Part shown: positions 44,081-53,183 of the stretch, one piece after another | How positions within the stretch are numbered: position 1 is the stretch's first letter | Layout: the number at the start of each line of letters is the position of its first letter | Source: DAIOEK01 sp963708715 | GTDB taxonomy: Bacteria; Chloroflexota; Anaerolineae; Anaerolineales; Anaerolineaceae | NCBI GenBank assembly: GCA_963708715.1 | Contig: CAVPSU010000002.1 | Coordinates: 496,001-560,000 of the forward strand | Length of the DNA stretch: 64,000 nucleotides | Reading direction: 5' to 3' | Translations under genes and position numbers: made by a program | The notes under the pieces: model-generated | Seen by the model: the letters and a program-made list of their open reading frames with translations, nothing else | What the model was told of the DNA's origin: nothing | The model's database searches: none

Positions 44081-45241
44081 ATGAGTTTCCCGAAGGTTGC
44101 AGTAATTGGATTGGGATTTATGGGAAGGACACATATTCAATCGCTGCGGCGGTTGGGCATTGAAGTATATGGGGTAGCTGGTATTAGTGAAGAAGAAGCC
44201 AAAAACGCTGCGAAAGAGCTATCAATCTCCAAATGGTATCGTACATTGGATGAAGCAGTTGCAGATCCTGAAGTACAGGTAATTCATCTATGCACACCCA
44301 ATCACCTTCATTTTTCACAGGCAAAAAAAGCCTTGGAAGCCGGGAAACACGTTCTATGTGAAAAACCACTCGCATTAACACCAATCGAGTCAAAAGAATT
44401 AGCTGAGTTAGCAAAAAAGACAGGTTTATTTACAGCAGTCAACTATAATTTACGTTTTTATCCAATTTGTCAGGAAGCACGCGCCCTGATTTAAGCCGGA
44501 GAAATAGGCTCTCCATACTTGATTCATGGCGCTTATCTACAGGATTGGTTGTTCCTGAAAACAGATTGGAACTGGCGATTGCAAACCGAACAGGGTGGTA
44601 ACTTGAGAGTAGTAGCTGATATCGGCACGCATTGGATGGATTTGGTCACCTATTTAACCGGATTGAAAATTTCCGCAGTCATGGCTGATTTCTCCACAGT
44701 GCATCCAACCCGGCTCCAACCAACCGGAGAAGTTGAGACATTTGCCGGAAAGATCGCTGCGAACACTTCTCAGAATGAAACACTAATCAAAACGGAGGAT
44801 GTCGCGGTCATCCTGTTTCGCTTCGATAATGGAGCATTAGGGAGCGTCAATCTATCCCAGGTCTCTGCCGGAAGGAAAAATTACTTCTGGTTCGAGATCA
44901 GTGGGGCAAAATCTTCGCTGCATTGGGACCAGGAAAATCCGAATGAGCTTTGGATCGGGTATCGAGAACAACCGAACAAGATCTTGTTAAAGGATCCATC
45001 ACTATTCCATCCGGAAGCACGCGCTCTAACCGGTTTCCCGGGAGGTCATGCCGAAGGTTATCCTGATACTTTTGTTCAGGTCTTCCGCCAGTTTTACTCT
45101 GCAATAGCCACTGGTAAAATGCCCGAATCCGGACAGTTCGCCACTTTCGAGGACGGTCACCACGAAATGATATTATGCCATGCTATCCAAAAATCTGCCG
45201 TCGAGAAACGTTGGATTCAGGTGGACGAAATCCCCGTTTGA
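44081..45241 (+). pseudogene. Gfo/Idh/MocA oxidoreductase with an in-frame TAA
   Basis: A full-length family member (386 codons) split by TAA at 44492-44494 without any change of frame. Before the stop: AVIGLGFMGRTHIQSLRR, VIHLCTPNHLHFSQA, VLCEKPLALTP. After it: AGEIGSPYLIHGAYLQDW, VVADIGTHWMDLVTYLTG (catalytic His/Asp segment), DNGALGSVNLSQVSAGRKN. The original codon was probably CAA or AAA. No internal start with an RBS follows. Strong GGAGG before ATG 44081. A point nonsense change is not the error type that homopolymer miscalls produce. Confidence 0.82.
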
Positions 45242-45350
45242 GATTACCACTAGTTTTCCCTGCCTCCGAGGGGAGACCGCAATGTTTCTTTTCCTCTCTT
45301 TCGTAGGCAGGTGGCGCGAAGCGCCGGAAGGATCACCTTCTCTTATAATT

Positions 45351-45387
45351 GAAGAAAGCTCAGTCATTCCCAGACTGAGCTTTCTTC
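45351..45387. terminator. Bidirectional terminator between convergent operons
   Basis: GAAGAAAGCTCAGTC (45351-45365) and GACTGAGCTTTCTTC (45373-45387): perfect 15-bp stem, 7-base loop, with A/T-rich outer arms serving both directions. It lies between the oxidoreductase ending at 45241 and the minus-strand unit ending at 45407. Confidence 0.85.
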
Positions 45388-45406
45388 GTAAAGAAGGGGG
45401 AGAGTC

Positions 45407-46647
45407 CTAGGTATGGTCGACGGTTAATTTACCTTTTTCTTTTCTTGTATTTACAAGGACATTGGTATAGTACTTGTTATACGTACAGCAACCGATGGGA
45501 CGTTGTTGGATCAACAATTCCAGGCAGTTGTCGCAGGCGGTGCAGTACTTTATCTCTTTTTCACGACCTTCGCGCAGCTTCAACGGGAGTAGTGGATCAG
45601 CGAAAGATTGTCTTCCCAATCCGATCATATCGACATACCCCTTTTCGATATTCTGCGCGCCATAGGTGAGCAGGGAGCTATCTTCCTCCGTGACCGCATG
45701 CAATTTGTTTTTACCTTTGCCGAATACAGAATAGTTTGAGCCGATTACAACGGTTTCTTTTTTCAGGTTGTCTCGCAATACTTTGGCAAAATACTGGTGT
45801 AAATAAGCAAAGTAGGGGCGTTCCTTGTCAGCCTGGGTGAGACTGATGGTAATCGAAGGGCTGCCGGCAGATTGGATAAAGTATTGCGCTCCACGTTCTT
45901 CCAGCCCTTTGACCAGATCGATCGGCTCTGACAGGTCTATGACAGGAGTGTCCGGTCCAGCTGTGCCAAAACCGCCCGGAAAGCCTTCCCAGACAGAGAT
46001 CTTGGAGCCGATCAGGAAGTTTCTATCTGGCACCGCTTTCTGAATTCGCTCATATAGATCGAAAGCGAATTGACGCCGATTTTCCCAGGGACCACCGTAT
46101 TTCCATTTGCGGGTGTTGTAAGGGCGTAGAATCTGCGATCCGAGATAGCCATGGCAGAATTTCATGTCAATCCCGTCCGCTCCGAATCGTAGGCTATCTT
46201 CGCAGCCAGGACGAAATCAGCCATGATCTTTTCAAATTCATCTTCGGTAAAGACATCCGCTTCGAAACCAGGCAGTGGTTTTACCGATAGTCGTTTTGAG
46301 AATTCCGGGTTGCTGAATTCACCCGAATGGGTCAGTTGGAACAAAAATACTGCTTTTGGATTAACCGATTTCATTCTGGCAACAAATTTAGTCAATGCTG
46401 CCTGATTTCTCGGCATGATGAACAACTGATTCATGCGGGAGCGATTTTTATCTGTGATGGTGATCGCCTCTAGACAAACAATACCCGCTTCACCTTTGAA
46501 CAGATTCTCATATCGTAAATAGGTCAGGTCGGATGGATTGCCTTCGGTATCTGCATCAGTACATTCCATCGGTTGAATGAAAAAGCGATTCTCACTGGTG
46601 TGATTACCGACTTTGATCGGGGAGAGCAAAATCTTGTTTTTATCCAT
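45407..46647 (-). pseudogene. NADH:flavin oxidoreductase (Old Yellow Enzyme family) with one frameshift
   Basis: N-terminal frame: LLSPIKVGNHTSENRFFIQP, MECTDADTEG, VFLFQLTHSGEFSNPEFSKR (flavin contacts). After IAYDS the frame breaks; adding one G near 46185 gives GADGIDMKFCHGYLGSQIL, then RPYNTRKWKYGGPWENRRQF, GLGRQSFADP, and C-TACDNCLELL with the Cys residues that bind an iron-sulfur cluster in larger family members. Repaired length 413 aa. Likely reduces an enone, perhaps one formed from a keto-sugar. Last gene of the minus-strand unit starting at 49217. Confidence 0.8.
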
Positions 46648-46719
46648 TACACAATACCTCCTGCACCATTCCTTGATTTATTTGGTTAAAGTCCAATCAC
46701 CTACCGTTAATTCGTCGAA

Positions 46720-47124
46720 TTACAATTTTTCACAAAATTCGAGTGTTACACCATTCGGATCCAGAAATAACAAGACTCGAACCCCCAGATTGGGAAGATC
46801 ACAGGTCGGAAGGGTGATCTCCACCCCTTCCGCGCGCAATGTCTTCTCATGCGAAGCGACATCTTCCACCTGAAACGCCAAATGCCTGAGACCCACTTCA
46901 CTTTCCGTATGGAGTTGGTTCTCGTTTTTGCCGTGGTAATCGAAAAGTTCAAGTCTGGAGCCACCCGGTAATGCAAAATATGTGATGTCAAAATCACCAC
47001 AATCCACGGTCTGTTGCTGTTTAAAACCCAACACCCGACCGTAGAAATCGAATGATTTCGCCTTATCCTTCAGATTGATTGAGAAATGTTCGATCTTTAT
47101 TATTTTCAATTGAGTGCTCCACAT
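46720..47124 (-). CDS. VOC (glyoxalase/bleomycin resistance) family protein
   Basis: 134 aa. Single vicinal-oxygen-chelate domain: IEHFSINLKDKAKSFDFYGR, VLGF, SRLELFDYHG, GLRHLAFQVEDVASHEKTL, and LFLDPNGVTLEFCE. His in IEHF, His in RHLAF and Glu in LEFCE are likely metal ligands. The only intact gene in its operon. May be an epimerase or dioxygenase-like enzyme acting on the sugar-derived intermediate; function unknown. ATG 47124 chosen over 47157 by family N-terminus. Confidence 0.78.
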   Translation of the reverse strand: MWSTQLKIIKIEHFSINLKDKAKSFDFYGRVLGFKQQQTVDCGDFDITYFALPGGSRLELFDYHGKNENQLHTESEVGLRHLAFQVEDVASHEKTLRAEGVEITLPTCDLPNLGVRVLLFLDPNGVTLEFCEKL

Positions 47125-47166
47125 AATTTTGCAGCCTTTATTAGATATGGGCTGCAAAAAGCAAAA

Positions 47167-48223
47167 TTACATCATTTCCCGTTTTGTGATTTCGGGAGAA
47201 ACAAAGATCTTGAATAATGTGGGGTCTTTTCGTAGTTCGTGAAGCGCCCATTCCAGATCTTCCAGGGGAACCTTCATGGAGAATAACGGTTTCGGATCGA
47301 TCCTGCCGTTGGACATCAGGGTAATCGCATCCGGCCAATCGGCGCCAACACCCGCACAAGAGCCGGTGATCTTCTTCTCGCCCAGAACAAATTCAATGGG
47401 CGGATTGGTATAGTATCCTGCTCACCGGCGATGCCAAAGGCGGACAGTTTCCCTCCACGGCGCAGCATGGCAAACGCCTGTTCGTAGGTTTTTGTCTTAC
47501 CAACAGCTTCGATCGCATAATCTACACCACGACCGTCGGTGAGCTTCATCACTTCTGCAACCGGGTCAGCGACATCATCAATATGGAAGGCGTAATCGGC
47601 ACCCATATCCTTTGCAATTTGCAGACGCTTGCGATTATCCCCAAAGATGATGACCGGGGCACAGGCTCGCAATACAGCCATGCGGGCATGAAGCACACCC
47701 AAACCACAGCCGATGATGGCCATGCTGCTGCCTAATTTCGCATCCATCGCCTTGGCGGCGTGAATAACACAGGATACTGGTTCGATGAAAGCACCTTGTT
47801 CAAAGCTTAGATTATCAGGTAGTTTATGGACTTGCATCCAGGGTGCTTTTACATATTCTGCAAAGGTCCATCCGTATGGATGCCCAGTTGGGTGAAGCTA
47901 TCACAAAGTAATTTTTCGCCGCGAATACAATAGAAACAGGTTCCGCATCCCATATTGATGTCGGCTGTGACCCGATCACCTGCTTTCAGGTTCTTGGCAT
48001 TTTTACCAAGTTTTTCGATCGTACCGGAGAACTCATGACCTGGGATCATCGGCAGTTTATCGGCGGAGTACCAGCCGTTGTAGATGCTCCAGTCGGTGCC
48101 GCAGATACCGGTATATTTTACCTTAATCAGAACTTCATTGTCATTAATCTCGGGAACAGGTACTTCCTTAACCTTTATCACACCAATCTTTTCAAATACA
48201 GCAGCTTTCATTGTGTTAGCCAT
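47167..48223 (-). pseudogene. Zinc-dependent alcohol dehydrogenase with two frameshifts
   Basis: First part: KYTGICGTDWSIYNGWY, MIPGHEFSGTI, GCGTCFYCIRGEKLLC (zinc sites). After HTDGP one base is missing (a T on the coding strand near 47867), then FAEYVKAPWMQVHKL and AIIGCGLGVLHARMAVL follow. A second missing T near 47392 comes before VLGEKKITGS, DWPDAITLMSNGRIDPKPL and the TAA at 47167-47169. Repaired: 352 aa. Both lesions are single deletions in T runs on the coding strand. Confidence 0.8.
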
Positions 48224-48246
48224 TCTTGGACTCCTCTATCACTAAA

Positions 48247-49217
48247 TTAGTTGAACAAAACGTCGTTTCGGCCTTCGTATGGATTTTCAATCAAGAGAGG
48301 CTTCAGGTAAGCAATGGTCTTGGTGATGCCATCGTGCCGGCTCATGGTCACATCTTCGTGCTCGTAGCTCATCACGTAGTCGTAACCGATCAATGATAGT
48401 TCAGTGATCACTTTCTTCCACGGCACGGAACCCCATCCTGGAATTCGGAAGCGGAAGCCGCGATCCAGTCGCTGCCAGTCACCCTGCGGGATCATCCCGG
48501 AGCGTCTAACATTATGAGCCACGATTTCACCATCTTTGGCGTGGACATGAAAAATTTTGTTTCCGAGAGTATCAATGAAGTTCTCGACATCGATTCCCAG
48601 GTAGATGAGGTTGGCGGGGTCAAAATTGAAACCCAATTCCTTTCGCCCACCGAATAGTTGGACGCTCTTTGAGCCGTTTCGACATTGTAGACCATTTCGT
48701 TTGGGTGAGGTTCGTGAGCAAATTTCACACCGTACTCACCGAATTTATCGAGAATCTTGCTCCATCGCTCGACAAATTCCTCTTCCATATCCGACCAACC
48801 CTTGGAATATGGCCAGGGGAAGAACCGTCCGAAATTCTCACACCCGACAAAACCGGTAACTACAGGAACTTCGAGCGCATTTGCTGCCTGGGCTGTCTTG
48901 ATCATCCGCTCGGTGCCAAATTTGATCTTCTCTTCTTTGGTTCCGGGGAAAATGGCATCTGTATCTTTCCCGAACGGACCCATTACGATCTGCCCTTCTG
49001 GGTGATTTGCCAGAGCGGAGATAATTAAGCCATGACTATTGACCAGTCTCTTCAGGTCTTTGGCATAGGTTCCAGAGACTGCTTTTTCTATATCCAGATG
49101 AGGGTTTCCCTGGAAAGCGGGTATCTCAACAGCTTCATACCCTAATCCCGATGCAAATTTGCACACTTCATCCAATTGCATATCCATAAAAGTTGCCGTA
49201 AATAAACCGATTTTCAT
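48247..49217 (-). pseudogene. Sugar phosphate isomerase/epimerase with one frameshift
   Basis: Begins MKIGLFTATFMDMQLDEVC and is intact to VETAQRASNY; one T is missing near 48654, after which FGGRKELGFNFDPANLIYLG, IFHVHAKDGEIVAHN and YVMSYEHEDVTMSRHDG follow. Repaired length 323 aa. Metal ligands as in the family: Glu in FAHEPHP, Asp in NFDPAN, His in HVHAKD, Glu in SYEHED. First gene of the unit driven by the 49451-49479 promoter. Confidence 0.8.
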
Positions 49218-49428
49218 TTTCCTTTACCCTTTCTCCAGATAGATTTTGTCAGGTAACCGAAACAATCAATACTATGCGCTTTGGTAGAATGGATTTGATC
49301 GAAAGCATTTCCTTATTAGTTGATGGCTCTGTGGGCTGGAGATAAACAACAGGCATGCCCTATACCCCAATGGTTATATTGGAAGGTTCGGATGGGAATA
49401 AGGTCATCAAGAGGACAATACCCGCTCT

Positions 49429-49446
49429 TGTAATCCTGTTATTACA
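49429..49446. promoter_or_regulatory. GntR-type operator 4
   Basis: TGTAATCCTGTTATTACA, identical to operator 1 at 30508-30525, 19 kb away. It sits downstream of a -10 box in the same relative position as operator 1, on the promoter of the 49217-45407 unit. Confidence 0.8.
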
Positions 49447-49450
49447 ACTA

Positions 49451-49479
49451 ATTATAGGAAAAAACCAAAAGCCTGTCAA
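49451..49479 (-). promoter_or_regulatory. Promoter of the isomerase/dehydrogenase/OYE unit
   Basis: On the minus strand TTGACA (complement of 49474-49479), 17 bases, TATAAT (complement of 49451-49456). Sequence is closely similar to the gntR promoter over about 50 bases. The remaining parts of 49218-49524 hold no gene. Confidence 0.85.
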
Positions 49480-49524
49480 TAGGAGCTATCCAATTTGCTT
49501 ACTGGCTATGCGCATTTCACCAGC

Positions 49525-51063
49525 CTATAATTCCAGGGTATGCAATGCGTCAGATATTTTTGATTCATACTCCGCAGCCATTTCAAACACTGGCAGCAAT
49601 TTCTCATACTTTTGATTGTTTTTTTTGTCCGGGACAAAGATTTCAACCGTCTTGTGGATTTGATCGATCCGTTCAAAATTTACCCACAGACCGCAGCCCA
49701 CCGCTGCAATGGCTGCCGCTCCTAGGGCTCCTGCGTCCTGGTCAATATTCGTTTTGAGCACATTCGTGTTGTACACATCGGCAAACATCTGCAAATACAT
49801 CCTGCTCTTGCTTCCTCCCCCAACGAAAAGGATTTCATCCTGTATCGTACAATATTTTCGCAGCAAGTCTAATCGGAGACGAAGATTCATCGCGATCCCT
49901 TCCATCGCTGCCCGGATCAGTTCGGGTTTTCCATGCTTTAGATCGATCCCAAAATAGGCTCCCCGTATTTGGACACTTGAATCTTGTGATGTACCACCTG
50001 CCAGACTTGGGTTAAAAAGTAGTTTATTTGACCCAACCGGAGCTTGAGCAGCGATCACGTTCATTAATGCGTAAGGGTCTGTATGCGTCTCAACCGATTG
50101 CTGGATCACTTCAGGGCTGATGTTATCTCGCACCCAGGTGAAAGATGTACCGGCAGAAAAGATGCTGACAGCAGATGTGAACATATTGGGGATGACATGT
50201 GCGAAAACAAATGGTTTTGTCCTGGAATCCAGGACCGGATTTTCCGATGAGACGGCAATCCACGCGGATGATCCAAGAGATGTATAGACCCTTCCATCCT
50301 TGATATTCTTGGCACCGAGTGCCATGCAGGAGTTATCCACCCCACCGCAGACAACTTTGACCTTTTGATTCAACCCGATCAATTCAGCCGCTTCCTGCGT
50401 CAATTCACCCAATATTTGGGTTGATTGTACGATATCAGGAAATATTTCGGGCGGCATTCCACTTGCCCGGATAAATTCCGGTTCGTAAGCCCACTCTTTC
50501 AGGTTATAAACACCACTCCCGGATGCATATGAATAATCTGTTTTCATCACTCCGGTCAGTTTATAGTTAATATAGTCTTTGGTTCCGAGAACTTTGAAGA
50601 CCTGATCGAACATCTCTGGTTCATTATTTTTGTACCACATGATCTTGAAGATCGAATAACAGGCGGCCGGAAATCCGTTTCCGGTTGTCATATACCAATG
50701 AACCGGATCGATATTCTTGAAGAATTCATCCACTTCTTTCTGAGCCCGAATGTCTGACCAAATTGGGGTGGCTTCTCTCAATAATGTCCCATGTCGATCA
50801 ACAGGTACCACACCCAGGCTATGCCCGGAGATACCCAAGCATTCAATGTTATCCTTGTCTTCCCCGCTCTCCAGAAGAAGTTTTTTTGTACTCTCAACGA
50901 CCGCATTCCACCAATCCTCCGGACGTTGCTCATGCCATCCTACCCGTGGATAGTGAGTAGGATAGTCGACAAATGCGGTTGCGAGGCAATTCCCTTCCAC
51001 ATCATACAGGGAGGCTTTATTTCCGCCCGTGCCAAGATCGTAAGATATGATTCGTTTGCTCAT
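49525..51063 (-). CDS. FGGY-family carbohydrate kinase (second)
   Basis: 512 aa. Seen: SYDLGTGGNKASLYDVEG at the N-terminus, GWHEQRPEDWWNAV, GISGHSLGVVPVD, CGGVDNSCMALGAKN with the probable catalytic Asp, YTSLGSSAWIAV, and ILFVGGGSKSRMYLQMFADV. Closer to the xylulokinase branch than to glycerol kinase. ATG 51063 fits the family start. It follows the DeoC-like gene by 43 bases, suggesting kinase then aldolase action: phosphorylation of a deoxy-sugar and cleavage. Confidence 0.85.
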   Translation of the reverse strand: MSKRIISYDLGTGGNKASLYDVEGNCLATAFVDYPTHYPRVGWHEQRPEDWWNAVVESTKKLLLESGEDKDNIECLGISGHSLGVVPVDRHGTLLREATPIWSDIRAQKEVDEFFKNIDPVHWYMTTGNGFPAACYSIFKIMWYKNNEPEMFDQVFKVLGTKDYINYKLTGVMKTDYSYASGSGVYNLKEWAYEPEFIRASGMPPEIFPDIVQSTQILGELTQEAAELIGLNQKVKVVCGGVDNSCMALGAKNIKDGRVYTSLGSSAWIAVSSENPVLDSRTKPFVFAHVIPNMFTSAVSIFSAGTSFTWVRDNISPEVIQQSVETHTDPYALMNVIAAQAPVGSNKLLFNPSLAGGTSQDSSVQIRGAYFGIDLKHGKPELIRAAMEGIAMNLRLRLDLLRKYCTIQDEILFVGGGSKSRMYLQMFADVYNTNVLKTNIDQDAGALGAAAIAAVGCGLWVNFERIDQIHKTVEIFVPDKKNNQKYEKLLPVFEMAAEYESKISDALHTLEL

Positions 51064-51106
51064 GGTTGGATCCATTCTTAGTACCAATTGATAATCGGTT
51101 GCTGGA

Positions 51107-51805
51107 TTACTCGAAAGAAATACTACCGCCCATTGCAAGGCATTCGTCCAGGATGGATTTTCCGCTTTTTAAGTTCACCCCAAAGCGCCTGGCACCCTCC
51201 CTATACATTGCGACCAGTGTTTCCAGATCACGGATTCCCCCCGAGGCTTTTATTTTGATCCTGTTGCCAACGATTGATTTGATATATTGAATATCCTCAA
51301 TGGTGGTTCCCTTATCCGCCCATCCTGTCCCTGTTTTGACAAAGGTCGCACCACTGTCTATACAAATTTCACAGGCAGCTTTAACCTCATCCAGAGACAA
51401 ATACGCTCTTTCTATGATTACCTTTATCGGGAGTCCGGAACAAGCTTCGATCACCGCTACAATGTCTGATTTGACCTCTGCGAATTCACCAGAACGCAAC
51501 AGCCCTACATTCATGACAACATCAATTTCATTACATCCAGCCTGCACCATTTCCTTGGTTTGAGCTACTTTCAAAGTAGTCGAATCGGATCCTGATGGAA
51601 AGCTTACATTTCCAACAACCTTGATTGTCGGTGTGCTTTTGAGGAGTTGTTTGGTAAGCGGAATGAAGCACTGAAGGACAGAGACTTGTCCAGTTTCATA
51701 TTGTTGAGCATTTCGCACCAGATCGGCAATATCATCTTTAGTGTTATATGTTCTTACGCAACTGAGGTCCATCATCTGAGCAATATTCTTGACTGTAAAT
51801 ATCAT
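51107..51805 (-). CDS. DeoC-like deoxyribose-phosphate aldolase family protein
   Basis: 232 aa class I aldolase. DERA cleaves 2-deoxyribose 5-phosphate to acetaldehyde and glyceraldehyde 3-phosphate. Seen: VGNVSFPSGSDSTTLKVAQT, EIDVVMNVGLLRSGE (catalytic Asp region), VIIERAYLSLDEV, FVKTGTGWADKG with the Schiff-base Lys, and IKIKASGGIRDLETL with the second Lys. Several positions differ from typical DERA (for example the usual STGF segment is GTGW), so the substrate may be a different deoxy-sugar phosphate. ATG 51805 with GAGGT upstream is preferred to the longer frame. Confidence 0.83.
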   Translation of the reverse strand: MIFTVKNIAQMMDLSCVRTYNTKDDIADLVRNAQQYETGQVSVLQCFIPLTKQLLKSTPTIKVVGNVSFPSGSDSTTLKVAQTKEMVQAGCNEIDVVMNVGLLRSGEFAEVKSDIVAVIEACSGLPIKVIIERAYLSLDEVKAACEICIDSGATFVKTGTGWADKGTTIEDIQYIKSIVGNRIKIKASGGIRDLETLVAMYREGARRFGVNLKSGKSILDECLAMGGSISFE

Positions 51806-52285
51806 CTTTCTTACCTCGTAAATGGATACCAAACCAATTAACGACATAAAACCGAAGCTGCGGGTATAACAACCATGCTTGGGTTGATCTACCTCTTTCG
51901 GTTGGGCGGATGTATTCTTCTGTAACAGCAACACATGAACTTGGAATAAATTTTACACCAATTTTGAGGGAAGAGTCGATACTTTTTAGAGAAATAGTCT
52001 TTGGAAGAAAGAAAATGTATTATTCCATCACGTCAATTTGCGAGTGGATTTCTCATGGTATCCAACAAATGCTACTAATATATCCCCTAACTGGCTGTTC
52101 ACTTGACTTATGCGGGCATGCTATAAAAATAAAACGTACATCTTCACAGATGTCGGACCGGAATGGCTCTCGGAGTAAATTACACCTCGAAATCAATTTA
52201 AATCTATGAATTTTGCTTACATCCATCAACTCTTTCCGTTTCCCTTATCGATTTTGCCTATTTTATGGTGAGGCACATCCAATTA
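51806..52285. other. Gene-poor gap upstream of deoC-like gene
   Basis: No convincing gene. A 99-codon plus-strand frame at 51910-52209 has no RBS and no recognisable motif. The promoter of the deoC-like/kinase pair should lie near 51810-51900; I do not see a copy of the 18-bp operator here. Confidence 0.4.
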
Positions 52286-52630
52286 ATGAAAAAACCTGTT
52301 CTTGTCTTATCAGGATATACCCCTGGCACAGGAGTGATTCGCGCGTTGGGAATGATGGGTATCCCAATCGTGGTGGTCTATCATGATAAGAAGGAAGTTG
52401 GATACGCTCAAAATATACTCTAGAAAAAATCAAAGCGCATACTCCTCAATCGCAGGAAGAGGAATACATCCAATTTTTATTGGATTGTGGAGCACGGTTT
52501 ATGGGCTGTCTTCTATACCTGCGAGTGATGAGACCCTGGCCGTGGTCTCGAGATATAAAAGTTTTCTCGACGAATTTTATGTAGTTGCCAGCACAGACTG
52601 GAATGTCACCCAGAAATTTATTGATAAACA
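52286..52630 (+). pseudogene. 5' fragment of an ATP-grasp ligase gene, frameshifted and truncated
   Basis: ATG 52286 opens KKPVLVLSGYTPGTGVIRAL, then GIPIVVVYHDKKEVGYA, the N-terminal domain of D-aspartate-ligase-like ATP-grasp proteins, and stops at TAG after QNIL. A second frame gives KAHTPQSQEEEYIQFLLDCG, a third IPASDETLAVVSRYKSFLDE to TQKFIDKQ, after which homology ends. So two frameshifts and loss of the whole catalytic half. A clear relic. Confidence 0.65.
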
Positions 52631-52970
52631 GCGCAACGATTATCGATTTTGTCAACTCTCCCCAGACGGTTGACACAAGAGCGATAGGTTTTGCGGAATA
52701 ATACCAGGACCCCAGAAAACAGAGAACAACGATCCGGATCATCCAGGGAGATCGGATACTTGCCAGAATACCGAACAAGATTCCGAATAGAGCGCAAATA
52801 CGGGCGGCAAGAAGGATCGTCTTATGGGACATTCCATTCTCGCCCGACATCGCTGAGCCGCCTGATAACCCGGTTCGGTTGTTTGTACTAAGAAGAGTGT
52901 CAAGCTGGATATCCGCATACTCGTTCAAATAATGCGCCATTAATTGGACGGAGGTAACTGCAGCTTGACA
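52630..52970 (-). pseudogene. Internal fragment of a UbiA-type prenyltransferase gene
   Basis: Minus-strand frame with AHYLNEYADIQLDTLL (UbiA NDYxDxxxD-type first Asp motif), NRTGLSGGSAMSGENG, two hydrophobic segments (ICALFGILFGILASI, RIVVLCFLGSWYYSAKPIAL) and VSTVWGELTKSIIVALF. The N-terminal first helix region is cut by a stop and the C-terminal half, with the second Asp motif, is missing where it meets the ATP-grasp fragment near 52630. Family: membrane aromatic prenyltransferases such as MenA. Non-functional. Confidence 0.65.
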
Positions 52971-53040
52971 GATTACATAGCTTTATAGATCAGTGTTGGC
53001 TCGAAGACGAAACGCAAGAATAGCTCCTAATCCATAAGAC

Positions 53041-53076
53041 ACTATCCCGCTAACCAGGAAAATCAAGCGGGATAGT
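53041..53076 (-). terminator. Probable terminator of the Liv operon
   Basis: ACTATCCCGCT (53041-53051) and AGCGGGATAGT (53066-53076), 11-bp perfect stem, 14-base loop, about 110 bases past the livF stop. The T-run on the minus strand is weak (GTCTTAT), so strength is uncertain. Confidence 0.6.
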
Positions 53077-53183
53077 CGAATAAACTTCCATACCGGGGCA
53101 ATCTATGAAGTCATTAATCTTGTCGAGTTATTGGTGAAATCGAACAACTCGGCAGAGTACCCAAGCTACCAGGTCAGCCGTCG

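Noticed and set aside
51910..52209. 99-codon plus-strand ORF
   Set aside because: No RBS, no similarity that I can recognise; left as gap.
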